Source of the DNA: Forficula auricularia
Lineage: Eukaryota; Arthropoda; Insecta; Dermaptera; Forficulidae
Assembly: GCA_024734495.1 (NCBI GenBank)
Contig: JALMQS010000075.1
Coordinates: 7,505,493 to 7,569,492 of the forward strand
Direction: 5' to 3'
DNA: 64,000 nt
The notes under the pieces are model-generated. The model saw nothing but the letters and a program-made list of their open reading frames with translations. It did not search any database and was not told the origin of the DNA. The translations under genes and the position numbers were made by a program. Below, one piece after another: positions 10,845 through 23,757 of this stretch. Within the stretch, counting starts at the first letter, position 1. Each line of letters begins with the position of its first letter.

Positions 10845-11764
10845 ATGCCCGTGTGGGATTTCTTCCGCTTCGACATCGACGAGATCGAGCCAACTCCCTG
10901 GATCTCTGGATGGAATATTTTTTAAGTCCGATAAAAGATGACGATTTTCCTGAACAACGCTATGATAACACAAGAGCAACAGCATCTACTAGTCAAGATT
11001 TAGATGCAGATACAGAATCAGTTACTCCAACCAATGAAGACAGCAAAAGTCTGGAGCTGACACCCGAGCTAAATGAATATCGTCAAGAAAATCTTGCAGT
11101 GGAATGTTCCTCGTCATCTGTGCAATCTGAATCTGTTATTAAATCATTCGTAAGCAGTGGAAGATCAATAACTGACCAGGAACACGATGAATCTTCAGAC
11201 GATGCTCCTATTTTCAAAGATGTCACACGGAAGGAGTTGGCGATTCAACGAAGAAGAAGCTATCGACGACGACCGGTATCCAGCACGAGTAGCGACGGCT
11301 CTGATAGAGCGTCGATAAGACAGGAACACCATCGGTTGCATCGGCCGCCGAAGGCCCATTCTTTTGAAGAGACCACTGTCGAGGATTATCTCCAACGTCA
11401 AAAACATTTCGATCAAGAACGAATAAAACCGAATAGCGAGCCAGAAACAAAGATCGGCCAGTTGAACGAGACAATGGGAGCAGCACAGACCCGCCAAACG
11501 ACAGCCGTTGCCAAAAACAACAGCAGCAACGAAATACCTTTCCGTTCTTCCCCACCGGAACTGCCATCTTCACCATTCTCATCTGAAAAAGTCAATTCAT
11601 CGCCAACACCCCCATCACCACAATCGGCAGAAACAACAACACCTGTGAAATGTGAGGAATTACCGACTCCAAAAACACCGTCCCCAATTCCAACTCCAGA
11701 ACCTGACGAACAAGTAACGAGCGAAGCCTCCGAAAGCGAATCGAAGAATCAAGAACCATTTTGG
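10845..11764 (+). CDS. Long Ser/Pro/Glu-rich coding exon with a probable one-base frame break
   Basis: The main frame (open from 10778 to 11791) ends as an exon at 11764, after ...QEPFW, at the strong donor GTAAGG, phase 0. Its body is low-complexity and probably disordered: Asp/Glu/Ser-rich first, then a basic Arg patch (RRRSYRRRP), then Pro/Ser/Thr-rich (PTPKTPSPIPTPEP). The natural start is unclear. The in-frame ATG at 10778 gives a hydrophobic leader. A better-looking start at 10845 (A at -3, codons with GC at third positions) reads MPVWDFFRFDIDEIEP but lies one frame over and hits TAA at 10923, immediately after a T6 run. One more T in that run would join it smoothly to LSPIKDDDFPEQ in the main frame. 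I do not recognise the protein. It may be a long alternative first exon of Lmpt, whose exons follow on the same strand, or part of a separate gene. No hit to a family is claimed. Confidence 0.65.
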
Positions 11765-13387
11765 GTAAGGGCGGATGAGGCGGCGCCGTAGGACGTTGCC
11801 CGGCCGACGCCCTCGAACACCCCCTCACTGTAATCTAATTTAGATGTTCGTTGAATTTGCATTTGCCCGAGTAGATGTAGAGTTAGAAAATGGAGATATG
11901 CATCCATCTCAGCTCTTAATTCAATTCTAGTCCGGAAAATAAACATTGCATTTGGTTTTTGATCCAAACAGCCCCTATATTTCTCCCACTGAAAAGATCC
12001 CTATTTTAACTTCATCCAAGAAAATCTAATCAATTATTATTATTATTATTATTTCATTCCCATTACACAACAAATAGAGACGAACACATTAATGAAATAT
12101 TGGAAATTTATTTTCGTGAACATCTTTTAAATTAATTTTCATTTTTCTATGAAAAGTGCTTTTTAGAAAAAGTATATTTCTGTCTGTGTGTGTATATGAC
12201 TTATTTTCAATTTAGGCTATTGAATTATGAATCTTGAATTTCGAAATTTTAGCTAAAAAACAAGAAAAGGGGACTACTAAATTTTTTCGAGTATTTTAAT
12301 ACAGCACGAATTTAAAATTTCTTAATAGCACCTTTGATAATTTTGATAAATAAATTTGAGTGAACACCGATGACAGGTCTACATATTACTCAGGATAATT
12401 CTTATCTCGAGAACATCAGATTTTCAGTCTATTATAAAAAGATTTTTTGTAGACCTTGAAGGATCTCAAATATTTTTTTACAAAATTGAGCCTTTTTGAG
12501 AAATTTTATTAAATGAAACATTTACTTTAAAAAAGGCGTTACACAATTACACTTCAGATTATGGAAAATATTATATATTTCATTATAAAAAATCAGATGA
12601 TAAATCATCAAGATAATTATGTAGGTAATAGAAATTAGACCATTGTTGGGGGACCACCTTTTTATTCTATTCTATTATATGTATTATAAACTAAAATAAA
12701 ATTTTAAGGAAAACTATTATATTTAGATCGAATGACCTGAAAAATTTACTCTAGATTTTTTCCCCTCAGTTTTGGCTCAAAACCAGGGAATAAATAGACC
12801 GAAATTTTAAATAAAACAAATACGAAAAACCTCATTCAAAGTGTAGAACAAACGAAAGTGGGAGAAAGAGGCGGACAGGCATAAAAAAAAAGAGGGGATT
12901 GGAACCATTAAAAAAGAAATGACAATATTTTGTTAAAATCATTTGAAAAAATAACAGTGGCTATCCAAATATTTTCTTTTTTCAGAATAAGATAAAAATA
13001 ATTTTATTAAAAAAATAAATAAATAAAAACATCCTTAAAATTTTCTCCTCTTTTCAATTTTGCTTTGCATCAAATTATGTACCTAGAAATAATATCTTCC
13101 CTGGATAATTTGCCTTTCCTCGATTTGTTTTTAGAACAATTTTTAAATATATAAATTAAATTTTCCAGCCCAATTTTGGCAAATGTTTAAAGACAATTTT
13201 TAAATTCAAATAAAAAATTATTTAAATATAATCTAGGTGAAAATATTTACTTGAACATTTCGTTTGAAATTTTTAGAGAATTTAGGATAATTAATTCGTA
13301 GAGGGCTGCAATCATCAGAAACTCTAGCTAAAGGAAATTTGAAAGATGAATCTCGACTGAAGTTTTTTTTTCATAAAGAAAAACCAA
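11765..13387. other. Intron or intergenic AT-rich DNA
   Basis: It follows the splice donor at 11765. There is a short (ATT)n run near 12030-12050. No other feature was recognised. Confidence 0.5.
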
Positions 13388-13789
13388 TGAGGTTTTCCTC
13401 TTCTTGATGCATATAAACATAGATTTAATTAATAAAGTAAAGGGAGTGTAGTTTCACAGTGAATGAAATAAAACTCAAAGAGGTTTATATAAACTCAATA
13501 TATTTCGAATTATTAATCAGTGTAAAAACTGTGTTTTTAATATGTAAACTCCTGATGATGGACTAATAATCCGAAATATATAGAGTTTTTATAAACCTCT
13601 TTGAGTTTTATTTTATTCACTGTAAAACTACACTCCCTTTACTTTATTAATTAATATCATGTTTCACCTAAAACCTACACCACTTTCCCTAAGTAAAAAA
13701 AAATAAAACATACATTTGTATATATATTTACATAATTATATTCGTTATATAAATGTATATGTTTATTTGCATCAAGCAGAGGAAAACCT
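13388..13789. mobile_element. Nested foldback: one inverted-repeat element inside another
   Basis: The outer arms, gaggttttcctcttcttgat at 13388 and its complement ending at 13789, belong to the same family as the element at 7122. Inside, at about 13425-13660, a second inverted pair begins with aataaagtaaagggagtgta and ends in the complement. The inner arms carry the hairpin motif ctgatgatgga, then atccgaaat, at 13551. The sequence after 13789 (ctctgctactctcagcaaaac) is the outer family's end. Confidence 0.65.
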
Positions 13790-15234
13790 CAGTAATTTCC
13801 CTTCATGAAACAACAGCTCTGCTACTCTCAGCAAAACGAAATCTTTTCAATTGATTTTTTTTCTTTGCGTTATTCATCGATCTAAGATCGTTATGTTTAT
13901 TGATCAAATTTCCCACATTATATCGTAATTGGTATAAAAAGCAAAAACTCTTTTAACTCTCTACGCCTTTCGCAAATTTTAGAGATTTTCAAGTTTTATT
14001 GAGCTAGAAAGTAATGAGGTAAAATTTATAAAATATGTTATAACTACTGTTCGATAGGTATCTATATACAATTCGATTTTTTCTGATTTTTAATATTTTC
14101 TGTATTTTTCACTTCAGTTCGAAAGCTAGAAAGTCTGAAATCGAATTAGTTCTTCCTAATTTTTAAATCAGAACCAACTTTCAACGACATTTTGTTTTTG
14201 AGTTGTCTTAAGTAAGGAAACCCAGACAGAGGGAGAAAAAATCATGCTTGCAAATTATTTTTTTTAAGTTTCAGACATATATTCCCTAATAAAATTCAAT
14301 ACCAAAGCGATTAATATAATAATAATAATAATTGTGGTTACTATTCCTTTAGATTTATTGTTGACTTCAACACCTACCCTAAACTTGATCCCAACTTTAT
14401 TGATGAATTTACAGATAAATAAAATACAAATAAATATATAATGAATATATACATTTATAAAAGTGATTTCTTTTGTGTAGTTTCACAATAATAATATTAA
14501 TAAATGTTATTGTATAAAGACACTTTGTGTTGTTTTTTTTTCTGATTAAACCCTTTGTCTTGGAAATCAACATCAACCACAAATGACATCGAATGTTGAT
14601 TTTATTAATTAAAAGTTGTTGTTTTTTGGTGTTGTCGTGTTGCTTGCATTTTACGATAATTTTACAGACATATAAAAAATAGATTTCGAAATTTTCTACT
14701 TACTTTTGTTTTAGAATTATTTGATATTTTTTTGGCACAGTTTGTTCATCTAGTAAAAATACAGATGGAAATAAAATAAGATAATATTTTTTCCCTTTTT
14801 TTGCCCGGTCGTTGAATTCACTTTCATTAATTGATACCTTTTTTACTCTAAATTGAGAATACATGCTCATTTTTAAACGAGGAATCTATAAAACAGAAAT
14901 CCATTGGGAAAGTCGAATAAAACAAAAAAATTATTCCTTCTTTATATTTATATAAATAATAACTAACAACAGACTGTATATTTTTTATAAGAATATAAGA
15001 AGAATGTATGAATATAAGATTATAAGTAAATTGGAAATGATTCTTTGAAAAAAATCCTAAAATGCCACAAAATGGAGGATCCAAAAAGAAAAAAATGTAA
15101 AAATTTCCAAACCCATTAATTGTAGAAAGAAAAAGATTACTAAGCAGAGACCCCTTAATTAAAAGATTGAAAGAATACTCTACAAGGCTAAGGATGAACC
15201 AGTGAAAAAAGGTGGGGGGGGATACAAAAAATAA

Positions 15235-16145
15235 TTAATAATTTTTAAGGAGTTAGGTGTCGGTTCTAGGTAAATCATTTTAAATAAGAATGAATTAAAA
15301 TACAAGATAGGTACATTTCACATAAATAAAACAAATATTCACAAATGTTGTGATTTATGAGTTTTGGGTCAATATATATTTTGGCCTATTGAGCCAAAAC
15401 TCATATCATATGTGTAGCAGTGGCGGTTAGTGACATTTCATCCAAGGGATGCTTTCCAAAAAACTACCCTTCATTTTTTGAAATTTTATTTTAATTTTCG
15501 CCTTTTTTGCAAATTTCATCAAATATACGGCATCATTTTCGTTATTTTCAAATTTAACATTATATTTTTTAATAAAAGCAAGCTATAACTTGTCTATAGC
15601 ACTCTTAGTTATTTCCAATCTTATATATTGAGAGTTCTTAGAAATGTATTAGTCCAAAGATTCTCAAATCATCTTTATTTATTCCTTTTTTCTATTATTA
15701 CTATTTTAATATTTTCTAAGCGAGAACAATTTTTATTCGACTAAAACATGTCTGGACTTGTCATTGACATGCTTGAACAGGAAGATATACCAGGCAGGGA
15801 CTTCAAACCTTTTATCCGCACTCTTTCCGGAAAATCAATCATTTTAATTGCCCCTTGAAACTATGCAACAATTTAATTTAATTTCGAGAACCATATACTT
15901 TTCAAAACAAAAAATGCTTTTTATAGAAAAACGGATAATAATTTGAAAACTTAAAGATCCTACTGAAATTTTGAAGTAGGCCTTATATATTTATGAAGAT
16001 ACTCTAAATGTTTGAAATTTTAGAGATGCGCCGCATCCATGGACTGCACACCACTGATGTATGGGTATATTTGTTTTATTTATGTGAAATCTATCTTGTA
16101 TTTTAATTTAATTCACTCATAATGAAAATTATTTAGACCCTACCT
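15235..16145. mobile_element. Inverted-repeat element split by a hAT-like insertion
   Basis: The arms near 15280-15340 (ttaaaatacaagataggtac, then tttcacataaataaaac) match the complement of 16070-16115. The right-hand interior is interrupted by the hAT-like copy at 15418-16056. The arm type (cacataaataaaa) is shared with the element at 36168-36500, so this is a small family. Confidence 0.6.
15418..16056 (+). mobile_element. hAT-like element, most complete copy of its family
   Basis: It begins CAGTGGCGGTTAG and ends ...GCACACCACTG. The flanking 8-mers ATGTGTAG and ATGTATGG match at 6 of 8 positions, as expected for an aged 8-bp hAT target duplication. Internal landmarks are shared with 4479-4925 (inverted) and 50405-50867. 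Broken frames contain no recognisable transposase, so it is non-autonomous or decayed. Confidence 0.65.
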
Positions 16146-16149
16146 ATCT

Positions 16150-18075
16150 CGCCCTATTTGTATAAAAATAGCTATCACCTGAAAATATCATTTAAATTTT
16201 ATAAAAAATTTATTTGAAAATGGAAAATGAATATTCCCAATAAAAAATTGATTAATTTTATCAAGAAAAACAAACATCTAGATTAGTCATTTTGAATGGG
16301 ATATTCTAATCAAAATGCACAGCTTTTCGATACCTAATATCCGAGTCATTGTCGAGCTCTTGTCAAAAGGTCGAAATATCGAGTAACTCATACTTTCCAA
16401 TGAAATTATATGATCATGATGCTCTCAACAAAACTTTTTTTGTTAAATAAAGGTTCAAATCTACAATGTTTAAATTAATTTGGAAATGGGTTATTCTCAA
16501 TTTGACATGAAAAAGTATAGTTTATATTTGTTGAGTATAGTCTTCGAAAGCGCATGGTTTCATTTGAAGACTTTCGGAAGACCTTATCATAAGTATGTTT
16601 AATTAAATATTATCATATCATCTACCACTAATTCTAAATCTGTTTCTAGGTGCTTCTAAAGTCAATTTTGGCATGATAGAAGCCACGCTTGACAGAACGA
16701 AACATGACAGCTTCTTTCATCTATTAATAAATACTCACTAACGAAATCAGGTGCAGTTAGCTGTCAATTCGCTTCTTAGAAGTAGTAGATCTTATCTTGA
16801 CAACTATCTTTGAAGAATATGATTGAATAATGAGTCGAGTCGTTGTATTTAAGTTACCTAAAAAGAAAACAAATCTAGGTGAAAACTAGTGTTCAGACAT
16901 GAATGGGGAAATCGAAATTATTATTTTTTTTTTGTTTTTTGGTATTTTCTACAACGATGTGATTTCAGAGGATTATTTTCCGATTTTTAAAAATTCTATA
17001 TTTATCCATTATAGAGTAAACTTTTTCCAGGGCTCAGTACGCTCTTTTCAAATTTATTTGTCAATTTCTATCAGCTATCAGTTTGAGTTTGAAAGCTGAT
17101 GGTGAAATTTATTAAAACGATTTTTCTACCAAATTCCAGCACATAAACACAACCGTCAAACGCCCCTCATATATCGAGTATTTTATTTTTTTTAATTTAC
17201 TCCTATTAATTCACTTTTAAACCTAGAAAACCCAAAATCTAATCAATTGTTTGTTTTGGAAATTTTAACATTTTTAGTATTAGAACTTGAATTATCGTGG
17301 GTATCAGAATCTAGACATTCAGACACAACAAATCATGATTGAAAATGAGTTTTCTCCACGTTTCAGTTAATTTTAAATATTAATAAGCCAAAAAATTCAA
17401 TACTGAGGGCCATCAGACGAGCACAGCTAACCAGCCATACCAGATCGTGAAAAAAATAATCCCCAGTTGAAGATTTTATTTTAATAAATAAAGAAATAAG
17501 GTTTGATTGATATTATAAAAAAAAAATAAGTAAAAGAAGGAAATAATTTTATTTTGTAAAAATCATAGGGATAGACTATGTATCAAACTAGTTAGGTTTG
17601 ATTTCAATGTTTATGTAATTTCTATATTTCAACTTTGGTAGAAAGAATTTATAAAAGATGACATTTTTATTACTTGAATGAAAAGAGAGAATGAAGACAA
17701 GCCTTCAAGTTATTTGAACAATTTAAATTGAGATATATCACATCAGAACGTTCATGTTTTCGCCAAATTTTATATATGATGCATTGCAGAACGTTTTAGC
17801 ATTTTTAACATTCCTAATATCAAAAGTATCGCTGCCAGAATTGCTATAAATTCGCAAGTCATTTATTTAATATAATTATATATATTTTATATAAAATTAA
17901 ATTGTTTGTAGAAAGAACAAAGAAAAGTGTTACCAAGTTTTGTTAATTGTATTATTTTACTATTATATAGAATTTTAATCGATAGGTATGGTAGTTAATA
18001 TAATACATTAATACTTAGTATTCAACGCAATTATAAAATAAGTTTATAATACAATATTATCAAAATCTAATTATA
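16150..18075. other. AT-rich non-coding stretch
   Basis: No coding region or element with defined ends was recognised. Confidence 0.5.
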
Positions 18076-18083
18076 CTTTATAC

Positions 18084-18703
18084 TAGGGGTTCCCAAACGT
18101 TTCCGAGTCGCGGCGCCTTTTTTCAATTAAAATATTTCCATGGCGCCCTATTTATATATTATTTATTTGGCCGCGCATGAGGGGACCTACTCTTACAACA
18201 GATAGAATTTTACAAATCAGGTGTCTATACAATATTGGTGGTAATAATTACATTTTCTCTCTATCCCTCTCTATTTACAGTAGTTGCATTGTTAAAATTT
18301 TATACATATCTATGTCAAATAAATAAAACAAAAATGAAAAAATTGAATACAAAAAATAAATAAATAAATAAAATATGAACAAAAAGATGAATAAAATTAC
18401 TAAAAAAAATTCAGTCGAATTGAGAACCCCTCATTTTTTGAAGTCGGTTAAAAATAAATTAAACAAAAAACATGAATAAAAATGAAAAATATGTACGGTT
18501 CATTGAGTGACTTCGGAAAAGTAAAAGTATGTCTAATTGTAAGTAAGAAATAAAAATAATTATTAAATAAATTTATAGCTTCTCACTTTGTTTTTTGTGT
18601 TAGGCCAAATGTCTTGCTTCAATTAATTATAAAAATTCGCGGCGAACCTGTGAGGAGGCTGTGGCTCTCCGGAGCGCCGCGGCCCACACTTTGGGAACTT
18701 CTG
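18084..18703. mobile_element. hAT MITE with perfect 8-bp target duplication
   Basis: Terminal inverted repeats (TAGGGGTTCCCAAACG at the left, CACTTTGGGAACTTCTG at the right) are flanked on both sides by CTTTATAC (18076-18083 and 18704-18711). The subterminal GC-rich blocks cgcggcgcc and gcgccgcgg are also inverted. The interior is AT-rich with no transposase. The 8-bp duplication and CAGGGG-type ends place it with hAT elements. Confidence 0.85.
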
Positions 18704-19046
18704 CTTTATACTATAGTAGTCCAGTCAACAACGAACGCTTAAAAAGGGGGTATAGAAAACATTGATAAGGAGATAATTTTTTTCTTATGAAATGTGTTTG
18801 GGTAAGTTAGGAGGTAAAAATACTAAAAGTCCCCAGTCCTAGCTACCGGGTTTAGGGTGGGTGGGGAGGTGGAAATGTCCCGTTTTTGGTTTTTCACTTT
18901 TATTTTTCCGTATAAATATTCTACGGGGAGAGGAGGGGGATTGGTGACTGAGAAGCTGATTTGTTCATGTATCTTATTCCCACACCCGGCATAGGTCAAA
19001 CAAAATTGAAATGCTTTTCTAATATATATACATAATTCAGATACAG

Positions 19047-19124
19047 CTATGTAGTGGTAGGGATGTCTTTCTTCTTCTTGAAGAAGAGAGAGAAGAAGAA
19101 GAAACACATCCTACCACTACATAG
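19047..19124 (+). ncRNA. Pre-miRNA-like hairpin
   Basis: A 78-nt unit folds into one long stem. The arms of about 32 nt, starting ctatgtagtggtaggg and ending cctaccactacatag, pair with only one bulge and one mismatch around a purine-rich loop of about 13 nt. Size and shape fit a pre-miRNA. The inner part of each arm is a TTC/GAA repeat, so a small foldback or simple-repeat origin is also possible. The strand is not determinable from sequence; + is given because the gene models are on +. Confidence 0.3.
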
Positions 19125-22100
19125 TAATTAATGGTATATTTAGAAACCACCTTCTCTTTTCCATTATGTTTCTTTTAGAATTTCTAATAAATTCAAGAAA
19201 TTGATGTTTTCTACTAAATTTTATCAAATGAATTTGAGAGTGATTTATGATTGTTCATGGTTTTGCAAATTATCAAATTCTTCACGAGTTCCGTTCTGTT
19301 TCATCTTTCTTCTCTCATTCTTTGCCGCATTCCGTTTAATATGACAAAAGCCACTTTTTCTAAAATTTATCACAGCTTCTTTAAAGAATAGAGTTTCCAT
19401 TAATACGAGCCCCGGTATTCAAATTTATTTGAAATTTTATTTTGGTTATTAGTGTATAGAAATGTTTTAAACGTGCAGAAAGATAATATTTAAGATTGAT
19501 TATTTTCTTATGTGAGTTCAAGTAGCCGATAGAAATACATTTACATTTTCTAATCATTTTCTCTCATTATTTTCTACCTACCCTTGGGTCTGTTTATCTA
19601 AATGATTTCCCGCATCTACCAAAAACTGAGAATTAGAAAATCCATTAATCGATTAAATTATAAACTATTTAGCTTCACTACATCTGGCTATAAAATGCAG
19701 AAACAAATCGAATTGTTTTAAAAGAGCTCTGATATTTGTGCTAAGGTTCAGCGTTCTAGCTTAAGCCGTTCGCTGAAAAAAACAAACAAATAAACAAACT
19801 GCCAAATCATCGCAAATAGCGTATCAGGCATAACATTTTTCAAATTTTTTCTTCCAATTTAAAATCTCCCTTTCGATCCTCAGATTGTTGATAGTAACAG
19901 AGTTTTCTAAAGATAAGACGAGAACTATACTGAATCTGATAATTAAAATCACTCTAACACCTCGGATCAATTAATCGACATACAGATGCAGTTATATAGC
20001 TTAAGAAATAATCTCAAGAATGTTTGAATTGAAAGAATTCAATTATCTTAAGAATTAATAAACTTATAGAACTATTTAGAATTACTTATTTAGCAGATAT
20101 TTTTGAAAAATTTAATTAATCGTGACTATCTTTGCAAGAGATAGAAAGAAGTGTTTTTCAAAATTAAGATAATAAAAAAAAAGAAATCTACATCATCATG
20201 TTTTGCAATTCTGAATTTAAAATGAAAAATTACTTGCCAGGGTGAGGACATTTTTGGCTTTAATTTTAAATGGTGATATAATGGTTAGCTGATCCATCCG
20301 TCAGCCAAAAATATTCGACTGTAAGTAAACTGGCTCTTAACTTATTATTAAAAGTAAAAATAGACTCACTGAGGAACGGGTCCTCTATGTAACTAGTAGT
20401 TATCAATTAAATAATTCAAATAGTTATTGAAATTATTGTTTTATTATATTTGTGACAAAACCAACCCTTCAATTTAACGGAAAATTTAAATCAAGTCACT
20501 TAAGTTCTTGAAGAATTTTAATAAGAAACTAAGTAAGTAGTAAGTAAGTAGAGTGCCACGGACTATTAGTAAAATATACAGTTATAAGTTCTATGGAATA
20601 CCGAAAATTGTATAATGGTTCTGCGAAAATTAAGTTTGTGATCCATTGCTTTAGAAAATCTTTTGAATTTTAGTGCTCTAAGTGAGTATAGCACAAGAAG
20701 AAAAATAGATAAAAGTAGAAACAAAATTTTATTTTCATTGCAATAAATTTAGAATTTTGATCAATAGCTTAGGAATAGTAAATAAATTTTGAATGTATCA
20801 CTCGTCGCATTAACGCCCCCTAAAATAATTAATTTACAATCTTCTGTCTCTTGGATAACATATTTAATGAATCAGAAACAAGATTTCACATAAATTCTAT
20901 AAATATATTGACCAATATTTGAAATTTATAAATATCCGGCCATTAAGCTAAAACTCCATTGGGTCATTAATTCTTTTTTACTTTTAATTAGTGTCATTTT
21001 TGTTTTCTCGAATTAGAAATAGTATGAATAATTAGAGCAAGTACTATTAATATGAGAGACAGAAAGAGATTATAATCTCAGTGAATAATTGCAGAGATTA
21101 AATGATTCACGAATGAAGATTTATTTATACTTGTACATGGTGTGCAATAAGTAAAACAACCTCTCAGTATTTCAAATTAAAGATTTAATTCAGACTCCGT
21201 CTGTCGGAATTATCTCTTTAATTTCAGATGTTTTTAGAATGTTGCACTAATTTCCCAAAAACTTTGTTAAATTTTCTCTTTTTAATATAAGAACTTAAAT
21301 AGTTATCCAATATTTCTCTCATTAGTCTGTTTTATTAAAGTTTCTTTAAAATGAGGCTCAAAATAATCCAATCTTTGAAATATAAAAAGGCCTAGATGAA
21401 CGAAACAATTTAGAATAATATGAATAATTTGAACCATTTATGAACTAAAAATTAATTTGAAAATTTCAAAAATATGCTTGACTTTTTGCTTTCATATTTA
21501 TATTCGTAGCGACACTCCTACTTTACAACCCCTTCCTTTATTTCAATCGGATTAAAAATTTGACACAACTAATAAGTAATAACTCATGACACGATAAATA
21601 CATTAATTGTTTTAAAAATTGTTAGAGCCGTTTTTGAGAAAATCAAAAAAAAAAAAAAACGAAAAATCTTTCATCTAAATGTCCACTTCCAGTTTTCCGA
21701 TTTCAATTGACTGATTTATTGTGCCACGCAGAGGGGGGCAGCCCTTTACAAAAAGAAAACAGATTTTTTTTACATATTAGAGTGCAACTTCTCATCAGCC
21801 GTCCAAATAATAATGCCAGATGTGGCTATTTATGATTAAAGTACATATACGGGCGACTATGACACAAATCTAGAACCAAGGCCAGAGTGTTGGGAGCGCA
21901 AAAACCGCCCCACAACTGTGCAAATCTATCAATAAAGAAATAAAGAAATATTACAATCAAAAAAACAAAACAAAAAAAATATCTATAAATAAAATTTAAC
22001 ATTAAATGCTAAGAAATCAGCCAAAAGCTTGCTGTACTCCTTCTAGCCTATTTCGAGCTTAAGTTTCGAATTTCGTCTCTCTGAGACTTATGGATGCCAA

Positions 22101-22925
22101 ACACAGGGGGGGCCATATTTACATACATACGTACGCACTGACGAATGGATTTTTGGCCCCTTTTTGGCCTCTGAAGACCACAATATCCGGTTTTATGTCC
22201 CAAATCCGGTTTCCAACTATTAAGGGCATCGATTCCTTCCATCTAGAAGTTACAAAATGAAATTAACTTTTTTTGAGAAAATAAAAAAAAAATCGAAATA
22301 AAGGAAAGGCCTGTAAATTAGTAGTGTCGCGATGGTTTCAAATAAATGAAAATGTGAAAGTCGTGTGGTTAACACACCATTTGATTAATTTATAAATTCG
22401 ATTATTAAACATTTTTATTTTTTTTTTAATTAAACTATTTTCATGGGTTATAATTACTCGCCAACATACATTTTTAAAGTTAACTTATTTTATTAATTTC
22501 TATTCCTGATTTTTATTTTAAAATAACTATTTGGTAAAGAGAGAGAGAGATTTGCAAAACTATCTAAATTTATTTGTCATTGAAAATGGTTATTTAGCGA
22601 TGAACGAAATTTTTACTTGTCTATGACACTATATGAAAATAATTTTATTAAATTAAGGGACGATATGTCCTGAAAAAATAAATAGAAAAATATATTACAT
22701 ACTTCAAAAATATATAAATTTGAAAGATATTAATTTGCCGATGGTAATAGATTCAAATTTACTAGAAAATCATAAGATAAGAATTTTGAATTTCTTCAAA
22801 ATTCGAAACACTCAACCACCTTTATTTAAATTATATGGCATGGCTATATGTTTAAATTTAGAATCACTATATCGCGAAATTTTACAAATTAAGATAACAA
22901 TCTTTGAGTAAAATATTTTACGCGT
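19125..22925. other. AT-rich non-coding stretch
   Basis: Nearly 4 kb of AT-rich sequence with no recognised gene. A GC-richer segment at 21720-22260 has frames without a family signature. Confidence 0.45.
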
Positions 22926-22934
22926 TTACATATG

Positions 22935-23101
22935 TCAGAGAGGTTCGTATCCCGCAGGTGAGCCAGATGGCCCGGATTGCTGTTACTGGCACTCGGGTTC
23001 GATTCCCGAGGGGGTGAAAAACAACCCCTCTGACATATAATTAAAAATATTCCATTCCATCGGATTTAATAGATGACACCATCTTATGATTTTCTAATGT
23101 A
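22935..23101 (+). repeat. tRNA-derived unit inside short inverted arms
   Basis: Box A (TGAGCCAGATGG at about 22959) and a perfect box B within a paired T-arm (CTCGGGTTCGATTCCCGAG at about 22993) are spaced as in tRNA genes. The unit is flanked by inverted arms of about 20 bp (catatgtcagagaggtt and its complement at about 23020-23040). The right side continues with sequence (ttaaaaat, then ccattccatcggat, then aatagatgacacc) that also forms the arm of the element at 53211. Confidence 0.65.
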
Positions 23102-23153
23102 TAAATTATTTTGTTTAAGAATAGACTATCAACGATGAGATCAAATACATAAA

Positions 23154-23757
23154 CGCTCAAACCATTTGCAAAACTTTCAGGTTTATTTTAAAACCTTTCT
23201 AAAGCTTACAATTTAAGATATATTGTGGACATCATCGAATATGCCAAATTATATTAATCTTTGATGCAAGATAAAAAGATTTAGTAATAGTAACAAACAG
23301 AAACCTTTATAAAAATTATGAAATTTTTGATGTAAGGGACTGAAGTTTTTGGCAGAATTGTAAATCTGAGAAGTGATTATTTTGATCTTATTTTCTCTTG
23401 AGGAGCTTTCAATAAACATTTTTCATTTATTAGCAGGTATATCTTCTTATACAACAAAAAGCTGATCTGTAATTCTTGGACAGGGTATGATGATTTTTTG
23501 ACAATTTTGATCAAATAATAATTATTTTCGAAATTATAATTTTATAGTTAGTGCATGACAACTTCCTTTAATTAAAGGGTCTTTTGTTTTTTATTTTTTT
23601 ACCCTTTATGTCTTATTACCTCTTACCAAGGATGATTATAAATTGATTTGCTCGATGATGTTGTTCACCCCTTTATCTTAAATTATCTATTTTAAAACCA
23701 TTGTACTGAGGAAGATTTTAAAATAAAGCCGAAAGCTTTGCAAATAGTTTGAAGGTT
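23154..23757. repeat. Inverted-repeat element
   Basis: The segment at 23156-23200 (tcaaaccatttgcaaaactt, then tttattttaaaacc) is the inverse of 23699-23755. The right arm carries the stem-CCGAAAGC motif at about 23730. The interior is AT-rich and non-coding. Confidence 0.5.

Noticed and set aside
11195..11595. Long minus-strand frames opposite the 10.8 kb exon
   Set aside because: They mirror the coding bias of the + strand exon and have no independent support.
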